The position numbers and the translations under genes were made by a program. The notes under the pieces are model-generated. The model had not been told where the DNA came from. It searched no databases and worked only from the letters and a program-made list of their open reading frames with translations. This document shows, piece after piece, positions 33,489 to 46,500 of a DNA stretch of 64,000 bases; within the stretch, counting starts at the first letter, position 1; each line of letters starts with the position of its first letter. This DNA comes from Chrysopilus asiliformis (Eukaryota; Arthropoda; Insecta; Diptera; Rhagionidae): contig OZ035961.1 in the NCBI GenBank assembly GCA_964034945.1, positions 1,591,501 to 1,655,500 of the forward strand. Direction: 5' to 3'.

Positions 33489-35630
33489 CTACATCATGTC
33501 CGACATCATGATACTATCATTTGAACAGTCAAGTTCTCGTTGTATTTCAAGACGTTTAATGGCATCTTCGCGGGTGAGCTTGTGCTCTTTCATAAATATT
33601 GCCAAAGTCCACTCGGGTAGTAATAGGTTTGTAAAGAGATCAGTGTACTAAAAAATTACAAATATTGAAAAAAAGAAAACGAAAAAAAAATTGTTGGAAA
33701 TTCTCTTACCATTGGCAAACTTTTCTCATTACCATCGTAGTTTTTATGCAAATGATTTATCATAGGTAAAAGCTGTTTTTCCTGAAGTATGTTGTGCACT
33801 AATAAATGGTCCATTCCTTCGGGTTTGTCGACAATTCGATTCTGTAAAGAAAAGCAAAAAAAAATCATAACGAAATTGAAACTGATAAGAGTGAAAGTTT
33901 TATCCATTGGCACCGTGATCGCAATCTCCCTTAAATTTTGCGTATTTTTCATTCTTTGGGCGCATGCAAATGGATTAGAAAACTTCATGTTATGGAGACC
34001 TTCTTTTTAATGTGCTTATTAAAAAATTTATCCAAGACCAGCCTGAATTCTTCGAAGGTATTTATTAAGTCTTTTGGTTCCAAATGATTTAGATTTCTAA
34101 AACAGAAAACGATAATAGAATATTTGGAGAACTTTACGATAGAGAAGAACTTTTCTTACAATATTTCAACTCTCTCAACGGGCTTGTTTAGCGCCTGCAG
34201 TTCCTTCTGAAATATCTTAAGGCACTCAATGTCTCTCTCGTCCCGCTCCCGATTGCGTCTCATCTCCTCCTCCGTTAACTTCGGCCTGAGCGGTGTTGAT
34301 GTTAGCTGTGTTTTCTCAACTTTGGCCTTTTTCGGTTTCTTGGACAACCACTTATCCAGCGACGTATCTTTTTTGTCCGATTTTTTCTTGTCCTCGGAAG
34401 ATTCCTTGGACTTTGGTTTCTCAGATCCCTTCGATTTTACAATCGAGGTCTTTTCTTTTTCTGTATGCAACTTTTTCTTCGGCCCACCGAAACTGTAGTC
34501 TTCGTCCTTTTGATCGCGCTTCTTCGACTTCTTATCATCATCGTTTGACTCCTCCTCTGATCCAAAAAGATCTTGACTCACTTTATTCCTCAGCATTTGC
34601 CGACGAAGTCTTTTACTTGGCACGTAGTCTTCGATTGGGTTCGGCGGCGAACACATAACCGTATCCGACGATGGTTGCCGTTTTCGGAATTTGTTTGGTG
34701 TTTGACTATCAGCACGGCTAAGTTTTCGGGGAGTGCTCCTAGTTGGCATGTATTCGTCCTTCTCGCCTAGAGGTTCCCTTTTGCCCTTAACAATCGTTGA
34801 TGGTTTGTATGTTGGAATGGGCTCGGGAGTAGCGTCAACTTGGCAATCCGTTAATTCCAACGGATCTGAGGCTACGGGCTTCTGAAATTTTATATTTAAT
34901 TAATTTTATAAATAATCTTATGCTGATTAATACAGGAGAGTATGGGTCACTTTCCCCTCCGCCACCATCGCTGGGCTCGTGCTGATCGTTGATGGTAAAC
35001 TTAGCCGGTTTGTATGGAGCGTACGAGGAAACGGTGGAGGAAATTGTTGGCACATATTCAGATTTATCCTCTTGGCTCGATATTTCCCGCTTAATATCTT
35101 GCGATGAAAGCACTAGCAAATCTGATCCACTCTCAACGACAGCCGCTTCAGTATTTTTTCTTTTCGTAATCTTTTTCTTCCTTTCCCTGATTCCTGAACT
35201 CTCAGACTTTTCAATCTTAATAACTTGTTCACTTCCGGCTGAACGTATCAGCACTTTCAAATACGTGGCCGCCAACTGGAGCCCCGAAAACAGAAGTTCG
35301 TGGCAATTTTCAGTGGGAAACGTCTCGACAATTACTTCGATGTTGCGCGGCAATTGGAACTTCTGGTTTTTATAATCAGTCAATTCCAAAGAAGTGCATT
35401 TTTGCAGGGAACATTTCAATTGATCGTATATTTGCTGCCATTCCCCGAAATGCAGCCATTTATTAGTGGTAAAAGTTTTATCAAAAAATCTGTATTCAAT
35501 TGTTTCCACTTCAAAAACGTAGAGCAGATGATGACCATCTAAAAACTGGAATTAACCGGCTGTTCTTTAGGTTGCAATGGATTGAAATATACAAAGTTAC
35601 CTCAACAATTTCCAAAGTCCGCGAATTCAT
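33489..35630 (-). CDS. Unrecognised Lys/Ser-rich, probably nuclear protein (6 exons, 583 aa)
   Basis: Exons 35601-35630, 34934-35545, 34160-34881, 34000-34096, 33710-33841 and 33489-33647; phases agree throughout, giving 583 residues. All introns are GT..AG; the donor after exon 4 (AAG/GTCTCC) is weak. Start MNSRTLEIVE, then a compact N-terminal region (about residues 11-110, HHLLYVFEVETIEYRFFDK ...) that may be a folded domain. Next a long charged, disordered part with basic clusters (RERKKKITKRK, KKSKKRD, KKPKKAKVE) that look like nuclear localisation signals. A short motif recurs three times with Tyr at 174, 258 and 300: SEYVPT, DEYMPT, EDYVPS. The last 110 or so residues are helical and ordered-looking (DHLLVHNILQEKQLLPMI; LFTNLLLPEWTLAIFMKEH), ending CSNDSIMMSDMM. 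I do not recognise the family; a chromatin or transcription role is only a guess. Confidence 0.8.
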
Positions 35631-36005
35631 TTTTTATTTCTCTACATTTACTTCACTCCCGAAAATTTGCCAGTTTGGCTTTTACGATTATTGCGGGAAT
35701 TCTCTAGGTTTTTCGTTTTTTGTTACTGAAGATAACAGAACATTTTATGTGTTCGCAAAAAACGATTGTAAGTGGGTTGCATAAAATAAATGTTTGCTCT
35801 TGCTTGGTAAGGAGTAGTGTTGCCGCTTCCGAAACAAAAATGCACAAGATTTAAAAAAAAAAAACTTAAATAAATGTTTAGCTATTATGCTAATTTCTGT
35901 TTCAATATTTTTTCGATAAAATTTTCATTTCCGCACATTTAAATTGAAAAACCTCCGTTATAAGGAACTTTTCTTTCTAATCACCCAAGTAGACCTCGAA
36001 GCCCT
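35631..36005. promoter_or_regulatory. Upstream region of the 583-aa gene
   Basis: 375 bp between the start codon and the compound element at 36006. It must contain this gene's leader and promoter. No recognised motif. Confidence 0.35.
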
Positions 36006-37175
36006 CTAAGACTATGTTTACACACAGATTGGGCATGAACATGGGACTGAAGCTAGAACCTGAATCGTACGTCGATGCGTCCGTCATGCGTGTGTCCGGT
36101 TGACAGTTCGATGCGGTGACAGTTGGGTACGGCAACGAATCTGGAGTTAATTCATTGTTTTGCACTTATTCTAGCACGGCAACGAATCACTTATTCTATT
36201 AGTTTATCGTCGAAACAATTACTTTCAATTTGTTTCATACTTAAATTGCTTAAATCGTAAACAAACTTTTTTGCGAAATGACATTTCCGTGCGTTGCCGC
36301 ATGTAAAAGTAGAAAGTCGACCTACTCTATGCGGTTGCCGCATCGGAAAATGTATTATTAGGGGAGTACTCATTGCAGCCCGTTGATTTTACTCGAACTG
36401 TCAACGTGACGGACGCATCGACATACGATTCAGATTCTAGCTTGAATCAAAAATGTTGCTCGTGTTTACACACAGATTGGAACTGAACGCTACTCTCAGT
36501 TTGCCAGGAAACAATTGGAAACGAAACGTAATTGGATTTTTTAGATAGACAGTTTTATGCGGTGACAATTGAGTACGGCAACGAATCACTTCTTCTTAGT
36601 TTATCGTCGAAACAATTACTTTCAATTTGTTTCATACTTAAATTGCTTAAATCGTAAACAAACGTTTTTGCGAAATGACATTTCCGTGCGTAGCCGCATG
36701 TAAAAGTAGAAATTCGACCTACTCTATGCGGTTGCCGCATCGGAAAACGTATTCTTATGGGAGTACTCATATCAGCCCGTTGATTTTACTTTGACCGCAT
36801 CGAACTGTCAACGTGACGGACGCATGGCGGACGCACGGACGTATGTTTCTGGTACTACCTTAATTTTTGAAATGGATAATAAAAAGTTTCTGGCAGCAGC
36901 AAGCATGCTTTATTTTAGAGTTTATTCCAAGTAGACATTTTTGCTTGCGAGATCCGAATTCTTTCACTACTGGAACGCAAATGACGATGGAATGAGAAAA
37001 ATACGCACTGAAAAATATCAACCAGTCAGAACCACATGCACGGAACGCTGAAAATGGAAAATCTTTGTTTTCTGGTTCAGAACCCCAATATTGGCCCCGT
37101 TCTTCCCTTCATCATCATTTCGACATTTTCGTTCAGTCTCATGTTCATGCCCAAGCTGTGTGTAAACATGGCCTA
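36006..37175. mobile_element. Compound inverted-repeat element with a tandem 200-bp duplication
   Basis: Outer arms: CTAAGACTATGTTTACACAC at the left and CTTAGGCCATGTTTACACAC read inward from the right, both followed by AGMTTGGGCATGAACATG. A third copy of TGTTTACACACAGATTGG lies internally at about 36461. Two direct repeats, 36176-36373 and 36573-36770, are nearly identical (about 197 bp). Each has a short plus-strand frame starting MTFPCVAACKSR (36278 and 36677) that ends early. The whole looks like tandem copies of one fold-back element sharing ends. It fills most of the gap between the 583-aa gene and BRF1. Confidence 0.65.
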
Positions 37176-37514
37176 AGACTCAGAATTTTACTATGGAAAG
37201 TGTGCAAAAAGATATCATCTGACGTTTCTGTTTCTGTCAATAGTTTGAAAAAAAAAACTTGTTTAATCGAATTTCCGACTTTTGAAGGCGACAAAAAAAA
37301 CTTTTGCGTTAGTGCAGCCGAGAAATTAAAAGGAATTCGACTCCAGTTTCCAGGACAGTTTCCGCTTCGAAAGTTATTGAGTAAAACCACAGAAATTCCA
37401 CTCTAATTAAAATATTCACTAGATCAAAGCAATTTCAGAATAGTCTGAAATTTTAAACAACTTTTGGTGATACAAAAGTAAACGGTGCTCCGCAAATAGG
37501 GCAAAGTGCCGGCG
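37176..37514 (+). promoter_or_regulatory. BRF1 upstream region and 5' leader
   Basis: 339 bp between the compound element and the BRF1 start. A plus-strand frame (about 37200-37405) and an antisense one run through it, but neither has a family match. The promoter and leader of BRF1 are expected here. Confidence 0.4.
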
Positions 37515-40500
37515 ATGTCCTCGGCAATAAGATGTAGTTGTGGATCGACAGACATAGAAGAGGATAAGACCCGAGGAGATGCTGTTTGTACAGCTTGCGG
37601 CAGTGTTCTTCAGGACAATCTAATAGTTTCTGAAGTGCAGTTCGAGGAAGTTGGCCATGGGTCCGCAACGATTGGACAATTTGTGTCATCGGATTCAACA
37701 GGTGGTGCCACGAATTTCGGCTACGGGAAATTTCAGGTGGGTTCCGGAGCAGAATCTCGCGAGGTGACGATAAAGAAAGCGAAAACTGGAATATCGCATT
37801 TGTGCAACCAATTGCAGCTCAACAATCACTACATCGAGACCGCGTTGAACTTCTTTAAAATGGCCCTAATGCGGAACCTAACGAGAGGTAGACGGAATAC
37901 CCACATTTATGCTGCATGCGTTTATATTACGTGCCGAACTGAAGGCACTTCTCGTAAGATTTTTATTGCATACTTGATAAAACCTAAAATTTATTTGTTT
38001 TAGATTTGCTCATTGACATCAGCGACGTTCTGCAGATTTGCTGCTACGAATTGGGCAGAACTTACCTAAAACTCTCACAAGCACTGTGTATAAACATTCC
38101 AGCGATCGGTAAGTTAGAAAACGTTTTTGTTTACTCGCCTGAGAATCCATGGAAGCTTGGCGTCAAAATATTAAATTTTAGTGAGGCTAAAATGGTTTTA
38201 ACAAGTAACTTGTTTTCCAAATCTATTTAAACATCTATGGAAACATATATTTTTTCCGAAAATACTCTGCGTTGAATATTTTAAAGCCATAAAAGTACTT
38301 CTCTAGATAAAACTGGACCTCCTCACTTAACTTTGATAACAAAGTTTCATGCCTGTTGTTTGCACCTATAGTTTTACATGGATTTCAAACCATGGAGGAA
38401 TTAAAACATTCGTAAAGTTTAGACCGATAAACAGCAGGGGTCGTAATGGTGTGACATCGCTAGCGCCGAGTAGTAACCATAAAAATAGTAGCAAAACTAG
38501 ATATTAATTAGAGGTTGTCTATGAAATACTTTATACTTTTAGAAGGAAGGGACGATAGTGGTACAACTTACACTCAAAAAATCACGAAAAAACTGTTGGA
38601 GAGTCAGGGAGGGATCACATTATTTTATGGTTAACGGTCCGTACAGGATCAGTTCCAAAAAGCCGATAAAATGACGGCAATTCTTCTTGCGCTCGACTTT
38701 GTTGTCCTAATTTTCATTCCCCAAGCGTTGTATTTTCATTATTCGTTGAGTTGAGAATAACTTTTGGCAATTTGTAGGATTTTTCCTATGTCAGGCCGAA
38801 TTGCATTGCTATTAAACATTTTATATACACATGTTTTAAAATAACAAAAATCGGTTTCACATAATAATATCTGCGACTTCTTGAAATACACTTATTGTCA
38901 TAAAATTCCTTACCAATTCCTCATAATCAAACTACATGCCCTTTTATTGTTTAAAATGTATTTTATTTCATGTTTTTCACCATTAGCGGCTATTACACTT
39001 TAAATATAATTGTATTTTGGTTGATATATAAATATGTTTTGAAATTTTTAGTTCTACAAAGTGCAGTTTAAATTTCTACGTTGCTTAAAACTACTACAGA
39101 AATGGCTGATTAAATTTTTTTTTATTGAAAAAAAGTATGAGATTTATAACAATAATAATTGATTAAAATATACTTTTAAATAATAATCAGTAAAGTTATG
39201 ATAATAAATTCGAAGTAAAACTATTATAACGGGTTGTCCAAAAAATAGATCATACTTTTAAGGAGGAGGATCTGCAATAGAGTAATGGCGGTACAAAACG
39301 CCATCCTAAAGATTGCAAATATGCGTGACGAGGGAGAGGGGCTTTCGAAAAGCTTAAAACGAGCATGATGTATTTTAAAGACATCCCCTAAAATAGATTT
39401 AAAGCAATATTGCTCTCAACAATTTCAGAAATTTATATTTTTTAGTGAATATTTGCATTTTATTTTAGCCAGATTTGCGTTTAGATTTTTATTCTTAAAA
39501 AATATATTTAGTCCAGTCATGAAAATAAATGTTACCTACTTAAAAATATGAAAAACTGCAAGTTGAATTTGAATTTAAAACAAAGGAATGATTATTGAAG
39601 GAGTAAAGGGAGAAAATTATATTAGGCATGTTTAAATTTTCACTCTACGGTACGGTACAGGAATAACAGTAAAACGGTACAGTAAAAATCCCAATTTATG
39701 TTTAATCGAGGCGAGGTTTAAATTCCATAATTTCTATGGTTTAAGCAGGCTAGTACGAGCCTAAATGATTTAGCCATCCACACGTTTCAATTTTCTCTAG
39801 AATAAACAAAACTTAAAATTTTTTGAGAAAAAATACGACACTTTTTTATTGAAATATTTGCGAATTCCATCTAAAACTGTATGTTTTCGAAGCATTTGTT
39901 ATATTCGTAATGTTTTTTCCATAAAATATATTACGCTGGGCGAAAACAGTGTGCGAAATCAATCAAAACACACATAAAATCTTCTCGTGTTTTTATATGA
40001 GGAGTCTATTTCTACTAATTTCGATTACTGGACGCAAATTACTCATATATAGCGCGCGCTTCACACTACGTTAAATCCCGTGTATTTACACTACTTGCTT
40101 TTGTTTTTAGTTTAACTGAACCGTATTCACGTCGCTTTAAACTAGGGGCTTTTGTCCTGATTGACCCAAATCTATAGACTATTTCGCTAATGGTCTCAAA
40201 TTTCAAGTTTCTTTTGAGGTGGTAATAAAATTGCGTTAACGGGGAAGGCGGTAACAAAAATATGGGAAACCTTGTCTTAAAATTCCACTTCCGTTGCTAG
40301 TATTCTTACTGCATATCTCGTTTTTTCGTTACGTTTTTTCACTCATGATTGACCAAAAATAAACTCGAGTTGCTGGCTATGAAAAGAAAAACCCGATACG
40401 AAAATCATGCTGGAAATAATAATTTTTTTTTCAATATTTCCGGATTCAAGATGGCAGAATTTAAATTCAATTGGCAAGTAATCGTTAAATTCATTAATTT

Positions 40501-43500
40501 TCAAGAAAAACAAATGCAAAGGCTATGGCAGAATATTATATTTAAGATCTTTTTTCTTTTCAACAGTTTGTTTTTGCTTCTTTGAATTTCATGTTTTACA
40601 TGAGTTGCAAAAGTTGCGGTGAGTTGTATTTATGCTGTGTATTTAAGCGAGGGCGTACATGGAGCAACTTTCGGTCATCAGCATGCCGCAACTTCACCAA
40701 ATTGTAGGAAAGAAACGAGTTCGGCAAGAGGGGAAAAGTCGCCACTCGAAAAGTGTTCTTCTCGTCTTCTTTTACGCACACAAACGAAGTCGCTCGTGTA
40801 GCACGTCAGCATGCATGTGTGCGTAATTTCATTGAGTCAGTCGGTGCTTAGCCACCGACTCGTAAACATATCCCAAACAAACAAAAATTGAATGCAAATA
40901 GTGAAATCCCAATTGCAGGTAGTTTTATTTTTCTGGTAGGTAGGTAAATAACAAAATAACCAGTCCTTATTCTTCTATTGTTGGCAGTTTCTATTTTGGC
41001 AATTGATGTTGCCTCGGTGCTAGCTAGAAAGGAAATGAGCTGGAAATACAACACAGATATGAGAACCACACACAAATGAGCGATCGCTTGTTGTAAACAA
41101 CTTTTTCCTACTAAAACGTGAAGAAGCGTGTACGTCGGAAAGGCATTTTGAGGACCAAAAGTTGCCGCGACGAGAAGAAGCGTGTGCGTTCGCACTAAGA
41201 AGGCATCTTAAGAATTAAAAACTCATGAGATTTCTTTGCTCAACTGTCACAAAAAAACTTGCCCTAGTGAGATCATCATACTAATATATAAAAATGAGTT
41301 AGTGTCTGTCTGTTGCTCTTTCACGCAAAAACGGCTGAACCGATTGACTTGAAATCTGGTATGAGTGTCTGTGGTAGTTCTGGTTCCAACATAGGCATAC
41401 GGAAAAGTAGCGCGAGGGGTGGGGGAGTAAGGGGAGGGGGTAAATTAATCTCGAAACTTAGTTTTCCCTCTATGTTACCCTTTCGCGGAGAAACTACTGA
41501 GCCGATTGGCCTGAAGTTTAGCTCTAACATAGACCATAAAAAAATAAAAATTTGAAAAAACTTAACCCGGCAACGACGGGTATGCAAGCTAGTATTTTAT
41601 AAAAGAAAATAAACAGTGAATCAAGATTCAGCGTTAGGTACCAACGTTAAATAAAATTTCAATTCATGCTACAAACTTGAAAACATGTCCTTTTCTCCCT
41701 CTCGTCGTAGATGTGATGTGGAAATAAGAAATCGTTAGGGATTAACAAGCTATCGACTATTTTTTTGTTAAATGTATTTTTGAAATATTAATTTTTTTAT
41801 TTTTCTTGATTATTTTGATTTGATTATTAATTTTTATTTAAATAAGTTTACTAGAATAATATTTTTTTATGTGTTTCTACGTAAAAGCGAAAACGCAATC
41901 TATTTTTTGACTAACGTAATTTTGATTATAATTTATGCGATGAAATCATCATTAATAGAGATATTACTACGGCAACTACATAAATATATCGTAATAAAAT
42001 GCATTTCAATCAAATTCTGTGATAAATTAAAATTCTTCAATTGAATTCTTCAGCACTTTGTTTTGTGTTTGTTTGTTGTGTGAACGAATTTAATGTCATC
42101 TTGAATTAAATATTTTTCAAACTCAATTAGAAATGTCAAATATTCGCTGAACAGAATTTAATTTATCAAAAATAATGAAAAAAGTGGTATAACTGTAATT
42201 ACGATGAACTTAATATCCAGTTAACTTTTTTTTTATATATTTATTTCTCTCAACTTTAGTATTAGTTTATCATTGTTTCTGTTTTTGTAAATATTTTTAT
42301 TAATGTTCATTTAATATTCCCTTTGTTTTAATTATTTGGTACGAATATCACGTGGTTTTCATTTGAAAGAAATTTTATGAAGACACACTTTCCATAGCGG
42401 AATTGCTAAACCTTCCTCGGGCACTATATATTTTTTTTTGTTTTAAATGCACTGCCTGTAGCTATCGAAAAACATATCTTCACATGTACGATTGCCAAAT
42501 TAAGTTAATCTTTAAAATGTAAAACTTTTATCTCAAGATTAGTTGTTTTTTTTTAAAAAATATTTTCCCTGCATATCAGTCGCAAATTACACATCGTACG
42601 AATCTATATTTATTCATCACAATTGGCCGATGGTGTGCTGCAATGAGAGTTTCCAGCACTGCTGCAGGCTATCGTCGGTCCATAGAAGATAAGCTCGGGT
42701 ATTTGTCCGCCTTGGACACCAGTACCGTTCGTACTCTCTGATGAGCACTGAAATTGGAACGTAACATTTCCCATGCACACCTCCGACATTCCCTCCTGCC
42801 CGAAGAAACTCAACTCATTGCCATCAAGGATCACGGAAGCTGTATAGTAGCTATCCGGCTCGATCTGGATGGGATTCTCGAAGAATACGTGGAATGTGTT
42901 ACTCGATCCGTCCGAGAAAAATTTCGTATCGTTTTCGGCAAGAACACGGCCCTGTCGCTTCAATTCGATCTTCACATTGTAGTCGGCTGCCCCAGTTGAA
43001 GATCCATAGAGCCCAAATCCCACAATAAAGATCCTTCGATCAACGGAGAATTGAATTGAATCGCATCGGCCACGATATCTCCACTGATTGCTGCGATATG
43101 CGCACGACTGGAATCGATGGCAAACTTGCGTTTTGAGTCCTGCACGAGATTTCGTTGGATAGTTAAGGATGGGCTTTGCCTTGGCTGTGAAATGTAGGAA
43201 AATATCAATGGTTTCTTGTGATGTCAGGATTCCAGTCTGTGCCACTCCATTGGCGAACTCCTCCAAAGTCATTGTCGGTATCCGAATTAGGTGCAACGCT
43301 GGCCCCAGGACGTTGCGTTTATTCTGAGCGCTCGTGTCGATTTCCATTTTGCTGCATGCATTGTGCGCCCAATTTAAAGCGGCTTCAAATAAATGGATTT
43401 CCTTGCAGTTGAGCGTCTCTCGAGCCAGAATCGATTCGAATGTCTTCAAGTCGATATCGACAAAACCCTCCGATTTAATCGCCATTTCCGCCTAAACAAT

Positions 43501-46500
43501 AACAAACAACAACAACACCATCGATTCAACAAAATATCGTTTCAAAATCATTATGAAATGAAGAATAAGTTTTTTTTTGTGTTTCCGGTGTTTGTATTTC
43601 GTGTGGAAGAAGTAGAAGAAATAAAAAATAGAAATTATCAAAATAAAAATGTGATTCTTAGTTTTTTTTTTTGGTTTTTGTTTAAAAAAAAGTTTAAATT
43701 GAAATTGACTGGGGAAAAAATGTGAAAAAATTAAAACTGCAATTATCGGTTTGTGGTATTTTTTTTTTCAATAAAACACGAAATTTAATTTTTTTTATCT
43801 CAAAATTTCTTTTTGCTTTTACACAATAATATCAACAACATCAAAAGTATTTTTTTTTAAATTTCATATATAATTACAATTACTAAATTTTATTGTTGTG
43901 ATATAAATTTTTCATTTATTGATTTCCATTTGAACACATTTTACACGTTTTATTATTTTTACTATTTATGAATGCCTGATATGCACATGGAAAATTAATT
44001 ATAGTAAATAACAATTACAAACAGCTATAAAATGTATTACTAATTTTTTTAAAAAAATAACAAATAGCATTAATGACACATTTTTTTACAACCGTTATTG
44101 CAGTTTCATATTTCTATGATAGAAACGCAAACATGAAATCAAGGGAAAGTTTTTTTTGTTGAATTTTTTGAAGAAAAGTAGAAGAGATCTTCGTTTCATG
44201 TTTGCGTTTTTCTCCTTAATTTAATCGTATATCATTGCTAAAACTAAATTTAATCATTCGGCGCTAAAATAATAATGCATTTCCTTCGAGAAACTGAGTT
44301 TCACACGTCTAGATTTTTTGAATAATTACTTTTGTATGTATTTTACTTGTAAATAACTGGCTTTGGGCATCATTGCTATACCGTCATTAGAAGAGGGGGA
44401 CAAATTCCTCAATTTTGTTATTGTAATTTCAAAATATACTAATCTAGGGCTACATCACACTTTTAAGGGGATCTGCGGTAGTGTGACGTCGTGAAAAAAC
44501 GTGAGGAGGGTGTTTATTTTATGAACAGCCCTTTGCCAGGTAAAGCGCTTTTTTGTAAATTAAATCACGGTTTTTTTTATATTTTTCCGCCTTAAAATGC
44601 CGATTTAAAGTATTTAACTAAAACTTTTGGGTTAATCTCCTTAAAAAAACTAAAACTTTTGCATTAATCTTCTTTCGATGAAGTTTAAGGATTTTATAAA
44701 AAGCTTGTGACCTTGCATACAGCTTTGTTTCTCACATATTAGTAATTTCTGGGAAAAAATGTTGTCTCCACGGAGTATTTCAATGGCGGTACATGGACAT
44801 AAACGAGGTTTTTATCTAACCGAGACGGGGTCTTAAACATCCCTCCCAACCCAGTCAACAGACAACGTAACTGTTATCTAAAATTTTGAAAAAAAACAAC
44901 TCCCAATCTCAGTTCTCGAAGATCATGCCTACAACATACTTAATCTTGAAAGAATTTTTTGCAATTCAATTACAATACATTTTCTAGCTAATAACAAAAC
45001 AATAAGAAAACTAGTTTTTTTTGTTTTATAAAAAAAAAAAAGAAGCCAACAATAATAAGATTACGAATTATTATCATGGTCTAAAGCAACTGACTGTTTA
45101 TCATTTTTAGTATTAACAATGATAACATTATCACAATTCTCTAGATTTATATTCTCAAGTGAATCACCTACCTGAGCGTCTATCACTTCCCAGCAACGCT
45201 GCATCAGCTCTGGCTCCTCGAATAGGCGGGATTGGCTGAGAAGTAGACACGCGTTTTTTGCCGTTAGGCTTTCTTCAAGAAAATTGACACAGGCTCGGGC
45301 TAGATGTGGCACTATATACTTTTTGGCTGCATACAATGTGGCTAGAATATTATCAGCTTCTAGCTGAATCTCATCGCAGTACAAATATCTGAGAATGAAA
45401 AGTCCTATAAGAATTATTTAAAAAAAAAGGAAGACCATGATTTACTTGAGTAATGTTAGAAATGCTGAAGGTTCGACGTCTGGAACTTTGATCTCCTGCT
45501 TGTTCTCGGCCAGGCCTCCATAGAACATAGCGTAGAAGACGGAACTGCCCGTCGCGAGAATGTATTTATGAGCTGGAATCGTCTGGGTGTTGTCTGAAAA
45601 TTTAAATTCAATTAGAATTTTGTATAATTTCATTAATTCAATTACTACCATCGCTGCCCACGACGAAATTTATATCTGCCATTAGTTCATTGTTGAACAT
45701 AGCGGCGTTCCTTTCCAGAACTGTGGCCTTTGTTGCCTGCCAATTTGGGTCTGCTGTGTCCACGGTAGAGGATCCGCTGGATGGTATGCAAAAGGATGCC
45801 GAACTGCTGACGGCGCCCGGAGACGCTAGGGGGGGTGAAGATGGTGCACTGTTCGGCTGGGTTACCTGCATATTTTCCCGTTGATGCAAGGACGAGTTGT
45901 GGGGCGGCGAGAGGAGCAGGGCTCCGTTGTTCAACGTTTCCACTGCAAGAAAAACGAAACATTTTCATCGATTTAATTGTGAAATATTCAAATTTTGCAA
46001 GGGTTTCTTCCGCTTTTGACTGCGTCCAGGGATAAAATCAATACATGGGAAAAGGAGTGGGAGGCAGTTAGAGAGTTCCTTCACCCACCATTCATCCAGG
46101 AATGTATTTGCGAATAAGGCATATTCTCCTGATTCCTTTTGACTGCTTTATGTGAAAACCGAGAATTCGACATTTCACTGTCCTTACACTTCATTTTCCG
46201 ATCAAAACTGTCCACTTTTCATCCACTATTCGCATAATTTCCGCTAATTACTGTGAGAGGCAAAAAGTCATCACTACGGGAATTATCAATTCCGAAAATA
46301 TGACTGGAAATCAGACCGAAATTCCATGAAATTATTTTCTCAACGAAAGAAAACTGAACGACCAAATAAAGAATGTTGCTGGAGTTTGGGAAAGGAGAAT
46401 AGTCCAAATGCACTACGTAGTAGATATAGTTTTGACTGACCCTTGTAATATGTTTAGAAACATTGTTGCAAAGTATTGTAGGTTTTCCGTAATAAGAGGA

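Larger units (their letters stand above)
38109..41275. other. BRF1 intron 2, first part
   Basis: AT-rich with two decayed MITEs of the GGGGCTGTCCATAAAA family (38511-38640 and 39232-39392). 40610-41220 is less AT-rich and has repeated words (GAAGAAGCGTGTRCGT twice; GCCACTCGAAAA as at 54181) that suggest old fold-back debris. No gene recognised. Confidence 0.45.

Noticed and set aside
37453..37698. Antisense frame ending in CPICGAPFTFVSPK opposite BRF1 exon 1
   Set aside because: The zinc-finger look comes from the BRF1 zinc-ribbon region read backwards plus leader sequence; no start or splice support.
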